52,082 bases of DNA from Alphaproteobacteria bacterium (GCA_022824395.1 JAJDZX010000014.1:1-52082), one strand, 5' to 3'. Positions 26,590 through 34,680 are shown, counted from the first letter of the stretch. Notes: generated by a model from the sequence alone, not told the origin. A program made the numbers and translations.

Positions 26590-26766
26590 TCAGTCGTCTA
26601 GATCGTCCGCCGCGTTCCCGTTCTTGAGATAGTCCCAGTCCTTCTTCGGCGGCCCCTGCATGATGGCCCAGGCGATGTTCTCCGGTGTATCGGGAATCCG
26701 AAAATCGCCGTCCTCGTCGTTGCGCTGGGAGGTCCGGTCAGCTTGGGTCTTGCGGGTCACGCGCAT
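26590..26766 (-). CDS. IS passenger gene: small charged protein of unknown function
   Basis: ATG 26766, preceded by CGGGGGC, gives 58 residues, rich in Asp, Lys and Arg, with the segment IPDTPENIAWAIMQGPPKKD. It ends 15 bases inside the left terminal repeat. No domain is recognised. A palindromic site (26777-26791) sits just upstream. Small proteins of this kind with PEN...PPKK are, to my recollection, associated with IS1595-like elements; an antitoxin-like or regulatory role is possible but not shown. Confidence 0.55.
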   Translation of the reverse strand: MRVTRKTQADRTSQRNDEDGDFRIPDTPENIAWAIMQGPPKKDWDYLKNGNAADDLDD

Positions 26767-26776
26767 GCCCCCGTTT

Positions 26777-26791
26777 GTTTCATTATGAAAC
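26777..26791. promoter_or_regulatory. Perfect palindrome upstream of IS passenger gene
   Basis: GTTTCAT-T-ATGAAAC is a 7+1+7 palindrome located 11 bases before the start of the 58-residue passenger gene. It overlaps the position expected for the promoter or start of its mRNA and may be an operator. Confidence 0.45.
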
Positions 26792-26817
26792 AGGATAGCG
26801 CATTTCGTGTACCCTGA

Positions 26818-26948
26818 CGTTGCAAATCTCATGTGGTCCCGCTTGGTCGGGTCGCCCGCCGAATAGAACAGCCTTTGTCCGGCGCTGGGTAGCTCCCCGC
26901 GCCCAGGCGAATAGGCGGGATTCTCCATACCACATGGGATTTGCAACG
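26818..26948. repeat. 20-bp inverted repeat pair inside the IS element
   Basis: The 20 bases at 26818-26837 (CGTTGCAAATCTCATGTGGT) recur inverted at 26929-26948 with one mismatch, 91 bases apart. They lie between the divergent 58-residue and secreted passenger genes. They could be ends of a nested mini-element or arms of a long regulatory stem-loop. Confidence 0.6.
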
Positions 26949-26991
26949 GCCCGGCGTCCGCCGGTGCTGATTGCTTGCCATGGAGACTCCC

Positions 26992-27399
26992 ATGCGAACC
27001 ATCATCATCGCTGCCATTGCGGCGATCTGCTGGTGCGTCGGACCCGCCGCCGCCCACGCGCAGGATTCCCTCTACAGATTGCCGACCCTTCCCACTTTGC
27101 CGAACATGGCGCCGCTGCAGCCCATGACATCGGGAGTCGATTTCAGACCCCTCTATCAACCGACCCCTGGCCTCTACGACTTCCAGATGCCGGCCCCGGC
27201 CGTCCAGCCGTTGATGCGCGACGGGGCCGCCGACCACCGCCAGTGGATGCGCAACTTCGAGGCGCAGCGCGCGCAGCAGGCCGAGCTGTATCAGCGCATG
27301 GTCGAACGCAACCGCTCGCGGATCCAGCAGAGCAAGCGAAGTTTCCTCGAGCGTTGCGCCCAGTACAACCGCGGGTGCTTCCAGCAACTCGGCCGGTAG
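26992..27399 (+). CDS. IS passenger gene: secreted small protein
   Basis: ATG 26992 follows ATGGAGACTCCC and gives 135 residues; an ATG 21 bases upstream is less likely. The first 25 residues form a signal peptide (MRTIIIAAIAAICWCVGPAA, ending AHAQ). The mature part is rich in Pro, Gln and Arg and has two Cys near the end (ERCAQYNRGCFQQ). No family is recognised. It is oriented opposite to the transposase and lies within the insertion sequence, so it travels as cargo. Confidence 0.65.
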   Translation: MRTIIIAAIAAICWCVGPAAAHAQDSLYRLPTLPTLPNMAPLQPMTSGVDFRPLYQPTPGLYDFQMPAPAVQPLMRDGAADHRQWMRNFEAQRAQQAELYQRMVERNRSRIQQSKRSFLERCAQYNRGCFQQLGR

Positions 27400-27416
27400 C
27401 CTCACCGGGGGCGGGG

Positions 27417-27548
27417 CTAGCGTGACAGCCAGCTCCGCTCCGCGTTCTTGCGCAGTTCCCACGGGGGGACCGGGCCTCGGCGGAATATCTCGGTGTGGTC
27501 GAGTTCTTCGGGTTCCCGCTTTTCGCGGGCGTCGGATTCCTTGGCCAT
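27417..27548 (-). CDS. IS passenger gene: 43-residue protein
   Basis: ATG 27548 is preceded by TTTGGAGG at ideal spacing. The product MAKESDAREKREPEELD ... IFRRGPVPPWELRKNAERS is highly charged and has no membrane segment. Function is unknown. It lies in the same direction as the transposase, after an intergenic hairpin. Quality of the ribosome-binding site makes expression believable despite the small size. Confidence 0.5.
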   Translation of the reverse strand: MAKESDAREKREPEELDHTEIFRRGPVPPWELRKNAERSWLSR

Positions 27549-27657
27549 GACGGCCTCCAAACGAGTGGAGACCGCTTGACCAAAACGCTATGATTCGACT
27601 ACATTTTCGTCGCTAGCGTTATTCCAGCAGCGGCCTCTTCAGCACTTGCTGGACCCG

Positions 27658-27685
27658 AACCCCGAGTGTTTCAGCACTCGGGGTT
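27658..27685. terminator. Strong hairpin after the transposase gene
   Basis: AACCCCGAGTG (27658-27668) and CACTCGGGGTT (27675-27685) form a perfect 11-bp stem with a six-base loop, 19 bases beyond the transposase stop. No T-run follows in the direction of the transposase, so it may slow or protect the transcript rather than act as a classical intrinsic terminator. Confidence 0.5.
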
Positions 27686-27703
27686 TCGTGGTTCTCTGGA
27701 ACC

Positions 27704-28642
27704 CTAGCCTGTCAGTTTCTCGTAGGTCAATCGCTTCCCGACCATGCCCCGTGCCATGGCCCTCATTTGGTCGATGGTGTCCGATTCGCGCTGGTTGTGG
27801 CGCCCGGCGAACTCCGCGACATAGCGATCCGTGTGCTGCTCGCTGAAGTGGTGGAACGTCCCCTGATAACCGCGCTTGAGCATCGACCAGAACGACTCGA
27901 TTCCGTTCGTGTGGGCCATGCCTCGCACGTACTCCCCGACCGAGTGTTTGACCGACTCGTGGTTCGGGAGGCCGCTGTATGCAGCGGCTTCGTCCGTATA
28001 GACGGCGGCCCCCGCTGCTGCGTTCGCGTGGACGAACCCCTGCAGCGTCTCTTTGTCAGTGGATTTGACAACTTCCGCAGTCACCTTGCCCGTAGCCCGG
28101 TCCTTCGCGCCCGCGACGGCAGTTTTCCCGACAGCGCCCCGGCCTGACAGTTCCTTGCGCTTCCGCTTGGGCATGTTCTTCCGCTTGCCCCCGATGTAGG
28201 TCTCGTCAATCTCTACCGGGCCGGAGAACAGCATGTGGCCGTTGTCGCGCCACGTCTCCCTGATTCGGTGCGCGAGGTGCCATGCGGTCTTCTGCGTGAC
28301 GCTGAGATCGCGGTGCAGCTTCATCGACGACACGCTCTTGAGACTGGTCGCCAGCAGGTAGAGGGCGATGGCCCACACCTGCAGCCCCAGCTTCGAGTTG
28401 TGCATGAGGGTGTCGGTCTTCACCGAGAAATCCTTGCGGCAGTCGCGGCAGCGATACGGCTGCGGCTTGCGCGTGGGGCGCTCCTGGATGTTCCTGGACC
28501 CGCAATCGGGGCAGTGCACCCCGTTTGCCCAGCGGACGCTGATGAACCATCTCTCGGCCGCCGCATCGTCGGGGAACATGCGCGTGATCTGGACGAGCGA
28601 GAGCCCCTTGCGGTGCGCTTTTCCCGGTGCTTGCTGGCTCAT
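27704..28642 (-). CDS. IS1595-family transposase (ISXO2-like domain)
   Basis: A 312-residue protein. A zinc ribbon is near the N-terminus (CPDC 44-47, CRDC 65-68). The ISXO2-like DDE domain shows the first Asp in VEIDETYIGG (about 146), the second in YTDEAAAY (about 217), and THTN-like MAHTNGIESFWS (246-252) for the third position. GRHNQRESDT near the end is also typical. It is full length without frameshifts, so probably functional. Confidence 0.94.
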   Translation of the reverse strand: MSQQAPGKAHRKGLSLVQITRMFPDDAAAERWFISVRWANGVHCPDCGSRNIQERPTRKPQPYRCRDCRKDFSVKTDTLMHNSKLGLQVWAIALYLLATSLKSVSSMKLHRDLSVTQKTAWHLAHRIRETWRDNGHMLFSGPVEIDETYIGGKRKNMPKRKRKELSGRGAVGKTAVAGAKDRATGKVTAEVVKSTDKETLQGFVHANAAAGAAVYTDEAAAYSGLPNHESVKHSVGEYVRGMAHTNGIESFWSMLKRGYQGTFHHFSEQHTDRYVAEFAGRHNQRESDTIDQMRAMARGMVGKRLTYEKLTG

Positions 28643-28701
28643 TCCTGCCTCCGTACGTCGGAAGCAGTTTACCCAAGATTATCCCGGATTGTCAACGATC
28701 C

Positions 28702-28724
28702 GGGTAAACACGTATATAATCCCC
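28702..28724. repeat. IS1595 terminal inverted repeat, right
   Basis: Exact inverted copy of 26553-26575. It is followed directly by the second 8-bp target duplication. Confidence 0.92.
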
Positions 28725-28732
28725 CTTCGAAA
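28725..28732. repeat. Target-site duplication, right copy
   Basis: CTTCGAAA, identical to 26545-26552, between the right end of the element and the aldo/keto reductase N-terminal part. Confidence 0.9.
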
Positions 28733-29394
28733 GGCTGGTATCACGTGTTTCGATTGGGGTCGGTGACTGCCCATGGGCCGCGCGCGATCGACTTGATGGT
28801 TTGCACGGCGACGTTCCGTTCGTCGCAGAGCTTGCAAAGTGCCTCGAAGTCCTCGCGATAACGCGGGTTCTCGTGCATCACGAAATTCCACGGCAGCAGG
28901 ACCGAATCGAAATCGAATCGTTGGAGGCTCTGGTGGTGCATCGACGGGATCGTCCAGCCATGACCGGTGACGCCGATGAAGCGTGTCAGGCCTTCCTCAC
29001 GGGCCTCAACCACTGCCTCGAGAGCCCCATCCTGGCCCATCGCGGTTTCCCACTCGTCCGGATGCCCCAAAGAGTGAAGTTGCAGCAAGTCAACGGAGTC
29101 CACACGGAGGCGTTCCAGTGAGCGCCGGATTTCGTCACGTGCAGCCGCATACGTGCGCTGGCCGGTCTTGGTGGCCAGAAAGAACCGATCCCGGTGCTCG
29201 CGCATCCACGGTCCGATCCGAAGTTCCGCATCGCCATAGCGGGGCGCCGTGTCGATGTGGTTGACGCCGTACTCCAGCAGCAATTCGAGTGCGCGGTCGG
29301 CGCGGGCCTGGGTCACATTCTTGAGCGCGGCCGCCCCGAAGATCGTGACGGTGCTCTGGTGGCCTGTCCGGCCGAAACGACGTGTTTCGATCAT
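28733..29394 (-). pseudogene. Aldo/keto reductase, N-terminal part; nonsense codon plus IS insertion
   Basis: From ATG 29394 the frame gives 217 residues with aldo/keto reductase signatures: [13 protein letters not shown] (Asp and catalytic Tyr), FLATKTGQR (Lys) and DLLQLHSLG (His). It stops at TGA 28743-28741 after PNRNT. The next codons (YQPFE) continue the family sequence into the duplicated target site and, beyond the IS, into 26552-26348. Relatives, as I recall them, have Trp at the TGA position, so TGG to TGA is the likely change. The NADPH-dependent reductase was about 286 residues and is now doubly inactivated. Confidence 0.85.
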
Positions 29395-29916
29395 CCCAGC
29401 AATCTTTCATGTTTCCGGTATTGACCGCGAAGAATGGGAACCGGAACTCGAATGCCCAGCACCTGAGGGCGATGATAGGCGCCTGACAAGACCTTGGCGC
29501 CGGTGGAAGGCGATCTTTGGGCCAAACTCGACGGCCCGGTCGACAAGTCAGCAACCTGCTTACGGTGAAGGCTCATCGGAGGCGGGGAAGAATCGCATGA
29601 CGTGTCAGTGACTTAAGCGGACAGCGTGTGGGGCCACCTGATGACGTGGCTCAGGTGCTGGAGGCTGCGGTCATGCCAATGCGTTGCTTGAGCGGGGTGT
29701 CTGGAACACGCGTGCCGCGCGGATAGGGTTTCTTTCGAGTACGCACCGGGTTTCCGGGCTCAGACGGTAGGCTACGCAGGCGAAACCCCCTTGGACGTCC
29801 TTGGTGAGGGCCGGCATGGACCGTCAAACTGGTGACCGACAATTCAGGTGGGAGCGCCCCCGGTATCGGGATTCCCGGCAACTCGGTCGCGATGCCGAAA
29901 CCAGGGGCCCGACCGC
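29395..29916. other. Intergenic region with no recognised gene
   Basis: Roughly 520 bases between the reductase start and the MFS transporter. Open frames on both strands have no homology and no matching ribosome-binding sites. No terminal repeats, tRNA or strong hairpin stand out. Confidence 0.45.
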
Positions 29917-31137
29917 ATGAGGTCAAGCAGTTCGAGTAGCCCTCCAATTACGAAACTCAGCACAGCGGCGGGAACGCAAACCCCATTGCATCCGGCTGCT
30001 CTCGCTTTGGCGGGGCTCCTTTCACTCGCAGTCGCAGTAGGGATCGGGCGGTTCGCCTACACGCCGATCCTGCCGTACATGGCGACAGGCCTGGAGCTGG
30101 GCAAATCTGAGGTCGGCCTGATCGCATCGGCCAATTACGCGGGATACCTGCTGGGTGCCTTGGCGGCGGCACTGCGGGGTTTGCCTGGCGACCCGCGTGG
30201 CTGGCTGCTTGGGGCACTGGCGGTGAGCGGCTTGAGCACGTGTGCCATGGCCCTGACCACGGACATGGCCGCGTTCCTGCTACTGCGTTTTCTGGGTGGA
30301 GCGGCCGGTGCGCTGGTGATGGTATTCGCCTCCTCTCTCCTGATGGACCGGCTCGCAGCGGCTGGTCGAGATGGATGGGCAGACGTGATCTATGCGGGAG
30401 TCGGGACGGGTATCGCGATTTCTTCGTTGGCGGTCCCGGCGTCGGCATCCGGAATCGGCGACTGGCAGAGCCCGTGGCTGTTCTGTGGCGCTCTTTCCAT
30501 TGCTTTGTCCATTCCGGTCGCTCTGCTCCTGAGAGTCCTGGTGGCATCTCCGTCGGTTTCCGTCGGATCGCGGGTCGGGCAGGGAGAGCAGGGAATTCGT
30601 TCCCTCATTCTCGCTTACGGCTTGTCTGGTTTTGGCTACATCATCACCGCGACGTTCGTGTCCGACATGATGCGGAACGATCCGGTGCTGCAGCCCGCCG
30701 AACACTTGGTTTGGCTGTGTGTCGGTCTCGCAGCAGCCCCGTCCGTCGTGTTCTGGGGTTGGGTAGGGCGTCGTTGGAGTGTGCGAGGCGCGTTCGCGGT
30801 CGCTTGCTTGGTAGCGGCAGGGGGCGTTGCAATGAGCGTCTTGAGCGGCGGAATCTGGCCTGTCTTGTTGGCGGCTGGCCTTCTTGGCGGGACGTTCGTG
30901 GGACTGACCGCGCTCGGGCTGGTCAGTATCCGGCGAATGTCCGCCGGCAATCCGCGTCGAAATCTGGCCCTGATGACCGCAGCCTTCGGTTTGGGCCAGA
31001 TGGTGGGGCCGACGTTCGCGGGTGTGCTCCATGATTCGTTAGGCAGCTATCTGGCGCCGTCGCTTGTGGCGGCGGTCACGCTCGTCGCTGCGGCCGTGTT
31101 GGGTGGTGGCCTGCGACGCGGCCAGCCCGCCGAGTGA
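29917..31137 (+). CDS. MFS transporter, YbfB/YjiJ family
   Basis: ATG 29917 gives 406 residues with about twelve hydrophobic segments. The start of the first helices, AVGIGRFAYTPILPYM, and the following LIASANYAGYLLGAL are the hallmark of the YbfB/YjiJ group. The open frame extends upstream by 23 codons but that part lacks hydrophobic or conserved sequence. It is an inner-membrane exporter or importer with unknown substrate. It stands alone, next to the accessory island. Confidence 0.85.
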   Translation: MRSSSSSSPPITKLSTAAGTQTPLHPAALALAGLLSLAVAVGIGRFAYTPILPYMATGLELGKSEVGLIASANYAGYLLGALAAALRGLPGDPRGWLLGALAVSGLSTCAMALTTDMAAFLLLRFLGGAAGALVMVFASSLLMDRLAAAGRDGWADVIYAGVGTGIAISSLAVPASASGIGDWQSPWLFCGALSIALSIPVALLLRVLVASPSVSVGSRVGQGEQGIRSLILAYGLSGFGYIITATFVSDMMRNDPVLQPAEHLVWLCVGLAAAPSVVFWGWVGRRWSVRGAFAVACLVAAGGVAMSVLSGGIWPVLLAAGLLGGTFVGLTALGLVSIRRMSAGNPRRNLALMTAAFGLGQMVGPTFAGVLHDSLGSYLAPSLVAAVTLVAAAVLGGGLRRGQPAE

Positions 31138-31269
31138 GTCCATTCCATTGACGGATTTTGCTGTCACCTGATAGCGGAGCCGTGGCCCATTGCTCGGCCA
31201 TTTCGGAGAATCGTCGATCGTTACGCTAGGTGCTCGCCATGGCATTGTGCTGGTCTGAGGTGGAGCGTT

Positions 31270-31293
31270 GCGGGTTCAGATCCTGCCCCCGAA
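31270..31293 (+). other. tRNA 3'-end-like fragment
   Basis: GCGGG-TTCAGAT-CCTGC folds as a T-arm with a seven-base loop close to the TTCRANY consensus (one deviation, G for the invariant A). It is followed by CCCCCGA, which would be an acceptor strand. No matching 5' half lies upstream. It could be a relic or an attachment-site copy of a tRNA end, or chance. Confidence 0.22.
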
Positions 31294-31692
31294 AGCAAAA
31301 ATGCCCTTGAAAGCATTGAGTGTTCGAGAGCTTTTTCACGTCCGGGGATCGCATATCAAACCGTCCTGGGAATCGCATGGGAATCACCAGCAACCCAAAT
31401 CTGGACGCTCATTGACGGCGAGCGGCGAAAAAGACGCTCAAAATCGGCTGCCGATGATGTTCGACCGATTGGTGGCTGAGAAACCGAGCGGATGCCGTTG
31501 AGCATTCCGAACGAGACCGGTTGGACTGGCGCTTCCGTGACATCTGCGGCTACAACTACCGCCTGCACCGGCACTAGCATGTTCTGCAGCCCAGATCTGA
31601 TCGCCACTACGAGGCGATCGCGGGGTAGCCATAGCGCACGCGATGCTCTGCCACTCGCCGCGACGCCGCCGAAACCGCCGCCGCACATCTGA

Positions 31693-31807
31693 TTGACACG
31701 AGGCGGCGGCTACGCTTAGCGTTCTACGCAGTTATCCGCTACGCCCGTAGGCGGGCATGTATACGGAGACCTCCCGCGGGCGAGGCCTGTGGGGGGTCTC
31801 TTTGTTT
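31693..31807 (+). ncRNA. Candidate small RNA with own promoter and terminator
   Basis: TTGACA (31693-31698) is followed after 17 bases by TTAGCG, a weak -10. A transcript starting near 31728 would contain the hairpin GCCCG-TAGG-CGGGC (31743-31756) and end at a strong intrinsic terminator (31766-31807). No open frame is associated. Function unknown; evidence is structural only. Confidence 0.4.
31766..31807 (+). terminator. Intrinsic terminator
   Basis: GAGACCTCCC (31766-31775) pairs with GGGGGGTCTC (31791-31800), ten pairs including one G-T, and is followed directly by TTTGTTT. No protein gene ends just before it, which is why a small RNA is suspected. Confidence 0.7.
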
Positions 31808-32316
31808 GAAAGCAGCGGTATTCATCGACGGCGGGTGTCAATGTCAGCCGAACACCGCCCATTCGTGACAACCGAAAACTGCGCACTTCGGTGGTATGGA
31901 CGAAGGGTCGGGTCAGTTTCGGAAGGCTGAGGTTCTCCGCGCGGCGTCGAATACCGCCAGGCCGGCCTACAGGGCGGCAGGACGTCTGACGAGCGGCGTG
32001 CGGCAAGTCAGCCCATGCGTATACGCGCGGTTGAGAACGGCAGGTGCCCGTGGCGAAGACGGATCGCCGGTGAACGGCCAGCCGAAATGTCCGGCGCGGG
32101 AGCGCGTGTCGCAGAAGAGATGTCGGTAATGAGAATGTCGATTAGGTTCGCCGTGCGTCTGTGCTGGCAGGTACACTCCCGGCGACATTGCACTGACCAA
32201 TTGCATACGGGCCTGTGTTTCGAGGCCGATCACAACCCGTACAAAGACAAACCCCGGGCGCATGCATAAAGCAGAGGCGGGCCCGGGGGGTTACGAACTT
32301 GAAGGTAAGTCGTTCA

Positions 32317-32982
32317 ATGACGGATGTCAATGCCTTTCACGCGCTTGAAAGAGCATTCTCGCCCGAGCGGATGCAAACCTACCTGGCCGCGGCCGGGGGC
32401 GATCATGCGACCGCCCTGCGGCTCTATGCGAGAAACGCTCAGCTGGGGGCCGCGTTTCATGGACCTTTGCAGGCCTTTGAGGTTGCCTTGCGAAACGCCA
32501 TGCATGCCCGGCTCGAGGAACGATACGGCCGCCGATGGTACACAAACCCCGCCGCCGGCCTCGACAGCCACGCGCATGACAGCATGGCGGGCGTCCTCCG
32601 TCACGGTGCGGGCGTGCAGACCGCGGATCGGTTCGTGGCATCGATGTCGCTGGGCTTCTGGGTCCGACTCGTCGGCCGCGGCGGATCAGTCAATGGCGGT
32701 CGCAAGGCGGACTACGACAGGACGCTGTGGCGTCCGGCTCTACACAGGGCGTTTCCGGGTCACCCCCGCAGGCAAGTGCAGCAAAGACTTAATGACCTGA
32801 GACGGCTTCGAAACCGGATCGCGCATCACGAACCAATTGTCGGCCGGGATCCACACAAGGATCATGACGACCTCTTGGAGGCCATGGGATGGATTTCGTC
32901 CGACGTCCGCGCGTGGATCGAGCGTCACAGCAATTTACCCGATGTGCTCCGGGCACCGTTGTCCGCGCCAATCCGTTTCTGA
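32317..32982 (+). CDS. Abi-family (HEPN-type) abortive infection protein
   Basis: ATG 32317 gives 221 residues (MTDVNAFHALERAFSPERM). The pattern of N-terminal FHGPLQAFEVALRNAMHARL, a middle helical region, and LRRLRNRIAHHEPIVGRD is typical of Abi_2 proteins. R-N-R-I-A-H-H contains the HEPN R-x4-6-H motif of RNases. Abi proteins of this type stop phage propagation by killing or halting the infected cell, probably by RNA cleavage. It is single and looks intact. Confidence 0.82.
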   Translation: MTDVNAFHALERAFSPERMQTYLAAAGGDHATALRLYARNAQLGAAFHGPLQAFEVALRNAMHARLEERYGRRWYTNPAAGLDSHAHDSMAGVLRHGAGVQTADRFVASMSLGFWVRLVGRGGSVNGGRKADYDRTLWRPALHRAFPGHPRRQVQQRLNDLRRLRNRIAHHEPIVGRDPHKDHDDLLEAMGWISSDVRAWIERHSNLPDVLRAPLSAPIRF

Positions 32983-33244
32983 TGTCCCGGCAGAGAAGAT
33001 GCGGCGAGCCCGGGCAACTGGCGCTGGGTCTCCGCAGGTAGGTCGGCACGGAGAAGTCCGTCGTCAGCCGACCCCCGTCGAACCGGCCCTCCACCCGACG
33101 GCGGCCAAGACCTTCAAAACACAGCTGGGCCGGGGTACACACTGGTTGCAAGAGGCGATCTCGCGGTCTTAGGTAAGGCGTTGAATCAAATACCTATACC
33201 ACCTCATCGCCCCATGTACAACTAACAGCGGTGATTAATCCGGG

Positions 33245-34423
33245 TTAGGATCCGCCGTCCTTTGAGCCAGGGCGGCCGGTAGCGCGGGGCGCGATCAGAA
33301 TGTCGAGCATTTTGCGGGCGCAATAGACGCGGTTGCGTCTTGCGTCTCCGACAGGCGAGACGATTCCGGCGGCTTCCAGCCGGTCGATGGCGCGCCGGGC
33401 CGTCGTATAGGCCACATCTAGCTCCTGCGCGATTCCGCGCACGGTCCAGTAGGGGTTTTCTACGAAAAGGCGCAGCACGCCCTCCGGTCGCCCGGACTGA
33501 ATGCCGGCCAGCGCTCCCCGCCAATCCTCGAACAGGCCGTCGATCTCCTCCATGCGATCGATCGCATCGTCGGCTTGGAGCCGGACGCCGCGCAGGAAAT
33601 AGATGAGCCATTTCTCCCACGTCCCTTCCTGCGTCACCGCGAGGAGACGGGCGTAGTACTCCTCGCGTGTCTCCTCGAAATATGCGCTCAGATAGAGAAG
33701 CGGCGACGGCAGCACTTCGCGCTGCACCAGCAGGAGCGTGATAAGAAGGCGGCCCACACGGCCGTTGCCGTCGAGAAACGGGTGAATGGCCTCGAACTGT
33801 GCGTGTGCGAGGCCGGCATGGATGAGCGGCGGCAGGGTGTCATCATGAAGAAACCGCTCCAGGGCGTCGAGGCACGCCATGAGTTGGTCGGCGGGCGGCG
33901 GCACGTAGCGCGCTTCGCTCAAGGTGCAGCCGGGCGGCCCGATCCAGTTCTGGCTGCGCCGGAACTCACCGGGCGTTGCCGTGTCACCGCGCACGCCGCG
34001 CATGAGCCGTTCATGGACCTCCCGGATGAGGCGCAAGGACAGCGGCAGCGTGTCCAGCCGGTCCAGTCCGTACTCCAGCGCCTTGACGTAATTGACGACC
34101 TCTTCGAGATCATCGGAGGCCGGCCCGGCGATCGCGCCCGCCTGGGCGGCGAGCAGCTCCTCCAGGGTTGTCCGGGTGCCTTCGATCCGGCTTGACAACA
34201 CCGCTTCCCGGCGAAGGAACGGGTTGATGAAGAGATGCGGATTGGGAAAGCGCCAGCCTTCGCCCGCGAGCCGGCCGATCGCCCGGTCCGCGCCGGAGAG
34301 CGCGGCGACGAGTTCTGCGTCCCATGCGATCGACGGAGCCAACGGCGCCGGCACGAAGGCGGTGTAGCCGCCTGGACCTTGCACGTTGCGGCCGTGCGGC
34401 CGGCTGCTCGAATCGGAGGCCAT
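33245..34423 (-). CDS. Fic family protein with C-terminal HTH (class II)
   Basis: ATG 34423, with AAGGAG upstream, gives 392 residues. The inhibitory motif SSRIEG is at 77-82. The catalytic loop HPFLDGNGRVGR is at 214-225, intact. The C-terminal third ends in a winged-helix region (WTVRGIAQELDVAYTTARRA). It probably AMPylates a protein target with autoinhibition, like the Fic protein at 22431-23516, from which it differs too much to be a recent copy. It is alone in its orientation. Confidence 0.92.
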   Translation of the reverse strand: MASDSSSRPHGRNVQGPGGYTAFVPAPLAPSIAWDAELVAALSGADRAIGRLAGEGWRFPNPHLFINPFLRREAVLSSRIEGTRTTLEELLAAQAGAIAGPASDDLEEVVNYVKALEYGLDRLDTLPLSLRLIREVHERLMRGVRGDTATPGEFRRSQNWIGPPGCTLSEARYVPPPADQLMACLDALERFLHDDTLPPLIHAGLAHAQFEAIHPFLDGNGRVGRLLITLLLVQREVLPSPLLYLSAYFEETREEYYARLLAVTQEGTWEKWLIYFLRGVRLQADDAIDRMEEIDGLFEDWRGALAGIQSGRPEGVLRLFVENPYWTVRGIAQELDVAYTTARRAIDRLEAAGIVSPVGDARRNRVYCARKMLDILIAPRATGRPGSKDGGS

Positions 34424-34534
34424 TGCGACGCAACGCTCCTTGTTTGCAGGAATGAAAACAGTGCCCGCCTGTATTATCGTATTGCAGGAGAATCGCAAAT
34501 AGCGGCGACGGCGTCATCCGCCTGACGGATCGAG

Positions 34535-34680
34535 AGTTGCCGTCGAAACAGGCGCCGCCAATTGAAAATATGACTGGCGTTGAAGTTGTGGTGTTAGGCG
34601 ACCAGCAGCAGCGAGACCTCCGAGCTCCTGGGTCTCTGCCACGATCTGCCGCTTCTGTGCCTCGTTCCTGCACCGGCGCC
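34535..34680 (-). pseudogene. IS66-type OrfA (TnpA) remnant with frameshift
   Basis: Leftward translation shows RRRNEAQKRQIVAETQELGG in one frame and, after a shift, HHNFNASHIFNWRRLFRRQL in another. Together these resemble the start of IS66 TnpA proteins (EAEKRRIVAET...NANQLFKWRR). A TAA lies at the junction. No terminal repeats or other IS66 genes are visible, so only a scrap is left. Confidence 0.6.

Larger units (their letters stand above)
26553..28724 (-). mobile_element. Complete IS1595-family insertion sequence with passenger genes
   Basis: The 2172-bp element is bounded by perfect 23-bp terminal inverted repeats (26553-26575 and 28702-28724, beginning GGGGATTATATACG) and by 8-bp target duplications. 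It carries an IS1595-type transposase and three small genes unrelated to transposition. Intact repeats, duplication and transposase indicate a fairly recent and perhaps still active insertion. It interrupts an aldo/keto reductase gene. Confidence 0.93.
31138..32316. other. 1.2-kb stretch without protein genes
   Basis: No open frame here has a domain, codon use or start site like the neighbours. The stretch holds a tRNA-T-arm-like fragment (31270-31293) and a promoter-hairpin-terminator arrangement that could be a small RNA (31693-31807). The last 300 bases before the Abi gene show nothing more than its own leader. Confidence 0.5.

Noticed and set aside
31356..31688. Leftward 110-codon frame in the gene-free stretch
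   Set aside because: Low-complexity start, no domain, competing frames of equal quality on both strands, no ribosome-binding site.
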